Both the position numbers and the translations under genes were made by a program. 64,000 nt of DNA, from the NCBI GenBank assembly GCA_014654455.1, contig JACWCY010000007.1, positions 1 to 64,000 of the forward strand, read 5' to 3'. The notes under the pieces are model-generated. The model was not told the origin of the DNA and made no database searches. It worked only from the letters and a program-made list of their open reading frames with translations. The DNA is from Pelagibacterales bacterium SAG-MED01. GTDB taxonomy: Bacteria; Pseudomonadota; Alphaproteobacteria; Pelagibacterales; Pelagibacteraceae. Positions 60,049-64,000 of this stretch are shown here, in pieces. Position 1 is the first letter of the stretch. The number at the start of each line of letters is the position of its first letter.

Positions 60049-62627
60049 TAAACCAAGTTATCATCAATTTTGTTAGCTGAAACAACTTTTTCTTCACCAG
60101 TTAATTTAATAATTCTAACACCTTGTGTGTTTCTTCCAGCAGTTCTAATTTCTTTTACCGCAACACGAATAACTCTTCCTTTATTTGTTGAAATCAAAAT
60201 TTCATCTCCATCAAAGACTGGAAATGACGTTGAAATATTACCATTTCTAGGTGAATTAATAATTCCTATTATTCCCTTACCACCTCTATTAGTAACTCTG
60301 TAATCAATATGATTTGTTTTTTTACCATAGCCATTTTCTGTTACAGATAAAATAAATTTCTCTTTAGCTTTTGACTCAGATTTTTCATCTTTAGTCTTTT
60401 TTCCATTTTTGTTATTTTTACTATTATCTATTATAGATAAAGACACAATTTGATCATTAGGACTTAAAACAATACCTTTGATACCTTTTGATGATCTACC
60501 CTTAAAAACTCTCAATTTTTTAGACTCAAATCGAATACATTTTCCTAGTTTCGTGCTTAAAATAATATCTTGATCATCTTTACAAATTTTGACACCGACA
60601 ATTTTGTCATTTGTATCTAATTTCATTGCAATTTTACCAGATGCATTAATTGACGAAAAATCTTCTAAACTATTTTTTCTAATTTTTCCTTGTGCTGTAG
60701 CAAAAACTATCTGATAATTTTTCAGTTCTGACTCATCATCGGGAAAAGGCATTATTGAACTAATTGACTGGTGATTTTTTAAAGGTAATATATTAAATAA
60801 TGATTTACCTTTAGATATTGATGAACCTTCAGGTATTTTCCAAGCTTTTATTCTATAAACAAGACCTTCTGTAGAAAAGAATAATACTGACGTATGGGTA
60901 TTTACTGATAGAGTTTGAACTACAGAGTCTTCATTTCGAGTAGTAATACCTGTTTTGCCTTTTCCACCTCTTTTTTGCGTTTTAACGCTATTTAAAGAGC
61001 CTCTTTTTATATATCCTTGTAATGTTATTGTAATTAAGACTGATTGTTTTTGAATTGTTTCCTCAATATCATAATTTAAAACTGCATCGATGATTTTAGT
61101 TCTTCTGGGTAAAGAATATTTTTCCTTAATACTTTTTAACTCTTCACTTATTACTTTTTGTAATTCTTTTTTTGAAGAAATAATCTTTTTGTACTTTGTT
61201 ATTAATTCAGCTAACTTTTTAATTTCTAATTCAATTTCATTTATTCCTAGAGCCGTTAATTTTTGTAATCTTAATTCTAAAATTGCATTAACCTGTTCAT
61301 CAGTAAGAGAATATAAACCTTTAGCTTTTTTACTTTCAACCAAAGAAATCATTTTTTGTGATTTGTTGATTTTCCATTTTGTTTTCAAAATTGATTTTTT
61401 TGCATCATCGGGTGTTTTTGATGCCCTTATAACTTTAATTATCTTATCTAAATTTTCAACTGATACAGACAATCCAATTAAGATATGAGCTCTTTCTTCA
61501 GCTTTCTGTAAATCAAACTTTGTTTTTTTAATTACAACATCTTCCCTAAAAGTTAAAAAATTTGATATAAATTCTTTAAGGTTGCAAGTTTGTGGTTTCC
61601 CATCAACAATTGCCAAAGTGTTGAAGCCATAAGAACTTTCTATTTGTGTATTTTTATATAGTTGCCTTTTAACAGTTTCTGGTTCAACACCATTTCTTAA
61701 ATCAATAGATACTCTGATACCTTCTCTATTGGATTCGTCTCTGATATCTCTAATACCCTCTATTTTTTTTTCTCTAACTAATTGGGCTATTCTTTCATTT
61801 AAAACTGATTTATTTACTTGATATGGTATTGAAGTGACAACAAGTCTCTCTCTTCCATTTTTTAATGTTTCAATAGAAATTTCACCTCTAATTTTAAAAG
61901 ATCCTCTTCCCTTATTATATCCTTGTTTGATTATATCCTTCCCTATTATAACTCCTCCAGTAGGAAAATCAGGGCCCGGTATATGTTTCATTAAATCTTT
62001 AATTTTAATATCTTTATTTTCTATTAAAGCCAAAGTACCATCAATAACTTCGCCTAAGTTATGTGGTGGTATACTTGTTGCCATTCCTACTGCTATACCT
62101 CCAGCACCATTAACTAGTAAATTTGGGAACTGTGCTGGTAAAACTGTTGGTTCTTTTTCTGTTTCATCGTAATTGCTTTTAAAAGAAACAGTATTTTTCT
62201 CTATATCATCTATTAAAAATTGAGAAACTTTTGATAATCTTGTTTCGGTATATCTCATTGCAGCTGCTGGATCACCATCTATAGAACCGAAATTCCCTTG
62301 ACCCTGAACCAAAGGTAAGCTCATTGAAAAATCTTGTACCATTCTTACTAAAGCATCATATACAGACTGATCACCATGAGGGTGATATTTACCTATAACA
62401 TCTCCAACTATTCTTGCTGATTTCCTAAATTGTTTTGACCAATCATAACCACCTTTGTACATGGCATATAAAATTCTTCTGTGAACTGGTTTTAATCCAT
62501 CTCTTATATCTGGAAGCGCTCTACTAACAATAACGCTCATTGCATAGGAAAGGTATGACGAACTCATCTCGTCATGAATTGATATTAATTTAACATTTTT
62601 ATCTTCAGGAACTTCAGTTTTTTGCAT
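60048..62627 (-). CDS. gyrA: DNA gyrase subunit A
   Basis: [68 protein letters not shown]. Confidence 0.97.
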   Translation of the reverse strand: MQKTEVPEDKNVKLISIHDEMSSSYLSYAMSVIVSRALPDIRDGLKPVHRRILYAMYKGGYDWSKQFRKSARIVGDVIGKYHPHGDQSVYDALVRMVQDFSMSLPLVQGQGNFGSIDGDPAAAMRYTETRLSKVSQFLIDDIEKNTVSFKSNYDETEKEPTVLPAQFPNLLVNGAGGIAVGMATSIPPHNLGEVIDGTLALIENKDIKIKDLMKHIPGPDFPTGGVIIGKDIIKQGYNKGRGSFKIRGEISIETLKNGRERLVVTSIPYQVNKSVLNERIAQLVREKKIEGIRDIRDESNREGIRVSIDLRNGVEPETVKRQLYKNTQIESSYGFNTLAIVDGKPQTCNLKEFISNFLTFREDVVIKKTKFDLQKAEERAHILIGLSVSVENLDKIIKVIRASKTPDDAKKSILKTKWKINKSQKMISLVESKKAKGLYSLTDEQVNAILELRLQKLTALGINEIELEIKKLAELITKYKKIISSKKELQKVISEELKSIKEKYSLPRRTKIIDAVLNYDIEETIQKQSVLITITLQGYIKRGSLNSVKTQKRGGKGKTGITTRNEDSVVQTLSVNTHTSVLFFSTEGLVYRIKAWKIPEGSSISKGKSLFNILPLKNHQSISSIMPFPDDESELKNYQIVFATAQGKIRKNSLEDFSSINASGKIAMKLDTNDKIVGVKICKDDQDIILSTKLGKCIRFESKKLRVFKGRSSKGIKGIVLSPNDQIVSLSIIDNSKNNKNGKKTKDEKSESKAKEKFILSVTENGYGKKTNHIDYRVTNRGGKGIIGIINSPRNGNISTSFPVFDGDEILISTNKGRVIRVAVKEIRTAGRNTQGVRIIKLTGEEKVVSANKIDDNLV

Positions 62628-62632
62628 AGAAA

Positions 62633-63088
62633 TTAAAATGGAATTTCATCATCCATATCATTTGATATTTGAGATGCATCTTCATTATTATTAGGAGATT
62701 GCGTATTGTCATTCGCAATTCCTCCACCAGAATTTCCACCACCTAACATAGTTAAAGATGAATTGTAACCTTGAATTACTATTTCAGTTGAATATTTATC
62801 TTGTCCAGACTGTTCGTCTTTCCATTTTCTTGTTGTTAGTTGGCCTTCTACATAAATTTGAGCACCTTTTTTTAAGTATTGTTGAACAACGTTAACTAAA
62901 CCTTCATTGAATACAACTATACGGTGCCATTCTGTTTTTTCTTTTTTTTCACCGGTATTTTTATCTTTCCAAGATTGGCTTGTAGCAAGACTTAATCTAG
63001 CAACACTTTTACCATTTACCATTTGTTTAATTTCAGGGTCTGCGCCCAAACGTCCAATTAAAAGTACTTTATTTAAACTTCCAGCCAT
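62633..63088 (-). CDS. ssb: Single-stranded DNA-binding protein
   Basis: [30 protein letters not shown], acidic C-terminal tail DDEIPF. Confidence 0.96.
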   Translation of the reverse strand: MAGSLNKVLLIGRLGADPEIKQMVNGKSVARLSLATSQSWKDKNTGEKKEKTEWHRIVVFNEGLVNVVQQYLKKGAQIYVEGQLTTRKWKDEQSGQDKYSTEIVIQGYNSSLTMLGGGNSGGGIANDNTQSPNNNEDASQISNDMDDEIPF

Positions 63089-63178
63089 AATATTTTAATA
63101 TTTGTTAAATTAATTAATTTAAATTATATCACAATTTACTCTGAATATTAATTTTATTAAGTCAAAGCAACAAAAATT

Positions 63179-64000
63179 ATGATTAAAAAGATAGTTATTA
63201 AGGGCGCTAAAGAACATAATTTAAAGAATATTTCTTTAGAAATTCCTAAAGATAAATTTGTTGTTATTACTGGGTTATCAGGATCTGGAAAATCTTCTCT
63301 TGCTTTCGATACAGTCTATGCTGAAGGACAAAGAAGATATGTAGAAAGTTTGTCTGCCTATGCAAGACAATTTTTGGATAAAATGAAAAAACCTAATGTT
63401 GATCTAATCGAAGGACTAAGCCCAGCAATATCTATAGAACAAAAAAATACATCAAAAAATCCTAGATCAACAGTTGCTACTGTTACTGAAATTTATGATT
63501 ATATGAGAGTGTTGTATGCAAGAGCAGGTATACCCTATTCACCTTTTACAGGTAAACCAATTGAGTCTCAAACAGTAACTCAAATTGTAGATAGGATTAA
63601 ACAGTTACCAAAAAAAGCTACAATTTATCTTTATGCTCCTGTGGTTAGAGGACGTAAAGGTGAGTATAAAAAAGAAATTTTAGGTTATAAAAAAAGAGGT
63701 TTTAGAAAAATCAAGATAGATGATATTTTATATGAAATTGAAAAAATACCAGACCTCAATAAAAAAATAAAACATGATATTTCTATTTTAGTTGACAGAA
63801 TTGTTTTAAATTCTTCATTGGGAAATAGATTAGCTGAGGCAATAGAAACATCAATTAATCTTGCAAATGGTTTATTATTTGTTGAGTATGAAGATGAAAC
63901 ATTGCCTAAAAAATTTAGAAAATTAGAAAAAATAATTTTTTCAACTAAATTTGCGTGCCCTGAAAGTGGATTTACGATTGAAGAAATTGAACCAAGATTG
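63179..64000 (+). CDS. uvrA: Excinuclease ABC subunit A, 3'-truncated by window edge
   Basis: Absent from the ORF track because it runs off the end: [66 protein letters not shown]... Confidence 0.96.
   Translation, partial: MIKKIVIKGAKEHNLKNISLEIPKDKFVVITGLSGSGKSSLAFDTVYAEGQRRYVESLSAYARQFLDKMKKPNVDLIEGLSPAISIEQKNTSKNPRSTVATVTEIYDYMRVLYARAGIPYSPFTGKPIESQTVTQIVDRIKQLPKKATIYLYAPVVRGRKGEYKKEILGYKKRGFRKIKIDDILYEIEKIPDLNKKIKHDISILVDRIVLNSSLGNRLAEAIETSINLANGLLFVEYEDETLPKKFRKLEKIIFSTKFACPESGFTIEEIEPRL

Overview
This is a contiguous 64-kb, very AT-rich, tightly packed bacterial chromosome segment. Its gene content, gene order, short intergenic spaces and a SAM-V-like leader before metY fit SAR11 / Pelagibacterales (Alphaproteobacteria). 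The taxonomy is inferred, because the window contains no rRNA. The core is housekeeping: rel/spoT-pyrE-pdxJ-acpS-lepB-rnc-recO; glyA-nrdR-riboflavin genes-nusB-thiL-hppA; rpmF-plsX-ihfA; rpmG-aroQ-ctaA-metY; rplM-rpsI-argC-hom; nhaA; metG-holB-tmk-dacC; recG; tgt-ppi-coaD-gyrA-ssb/uvrA. There are four tRNAs (Glu, Pro, Ser, Lys). Accessory regions are a surface-glycan and tyrosine-recombinase block (about 25.2-35.5 kb) and a 1.6-kb cassette next to tRNA-Pro. Main points of interest: (1) the cassette carries two HNH nucleases, one with an N-terminus that looks SRA/YDG-like. It is bounded by a 24-bp duplicated tRNA-Pro 3' end and has paired ACTACCGATT repeats near each end, but no integrase. (2) A 37-bp lox/dif-like inverted repeat lies directly upstream of the tyrosine recombinase gene. 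(3) A 1,055-bp tandem duplication creates an in-frame GlpX::SbmA chimera between intact copies of both parents. (4) About 11 frameshifts, mostly in homopolymers, cluster at 5.5-12.2 kb, covering hemB through the riboflavin genes; they may be sequencing errors. (5) metY has a probable SAM-V riboswitch. No CRISPR array or rRNA was seen.
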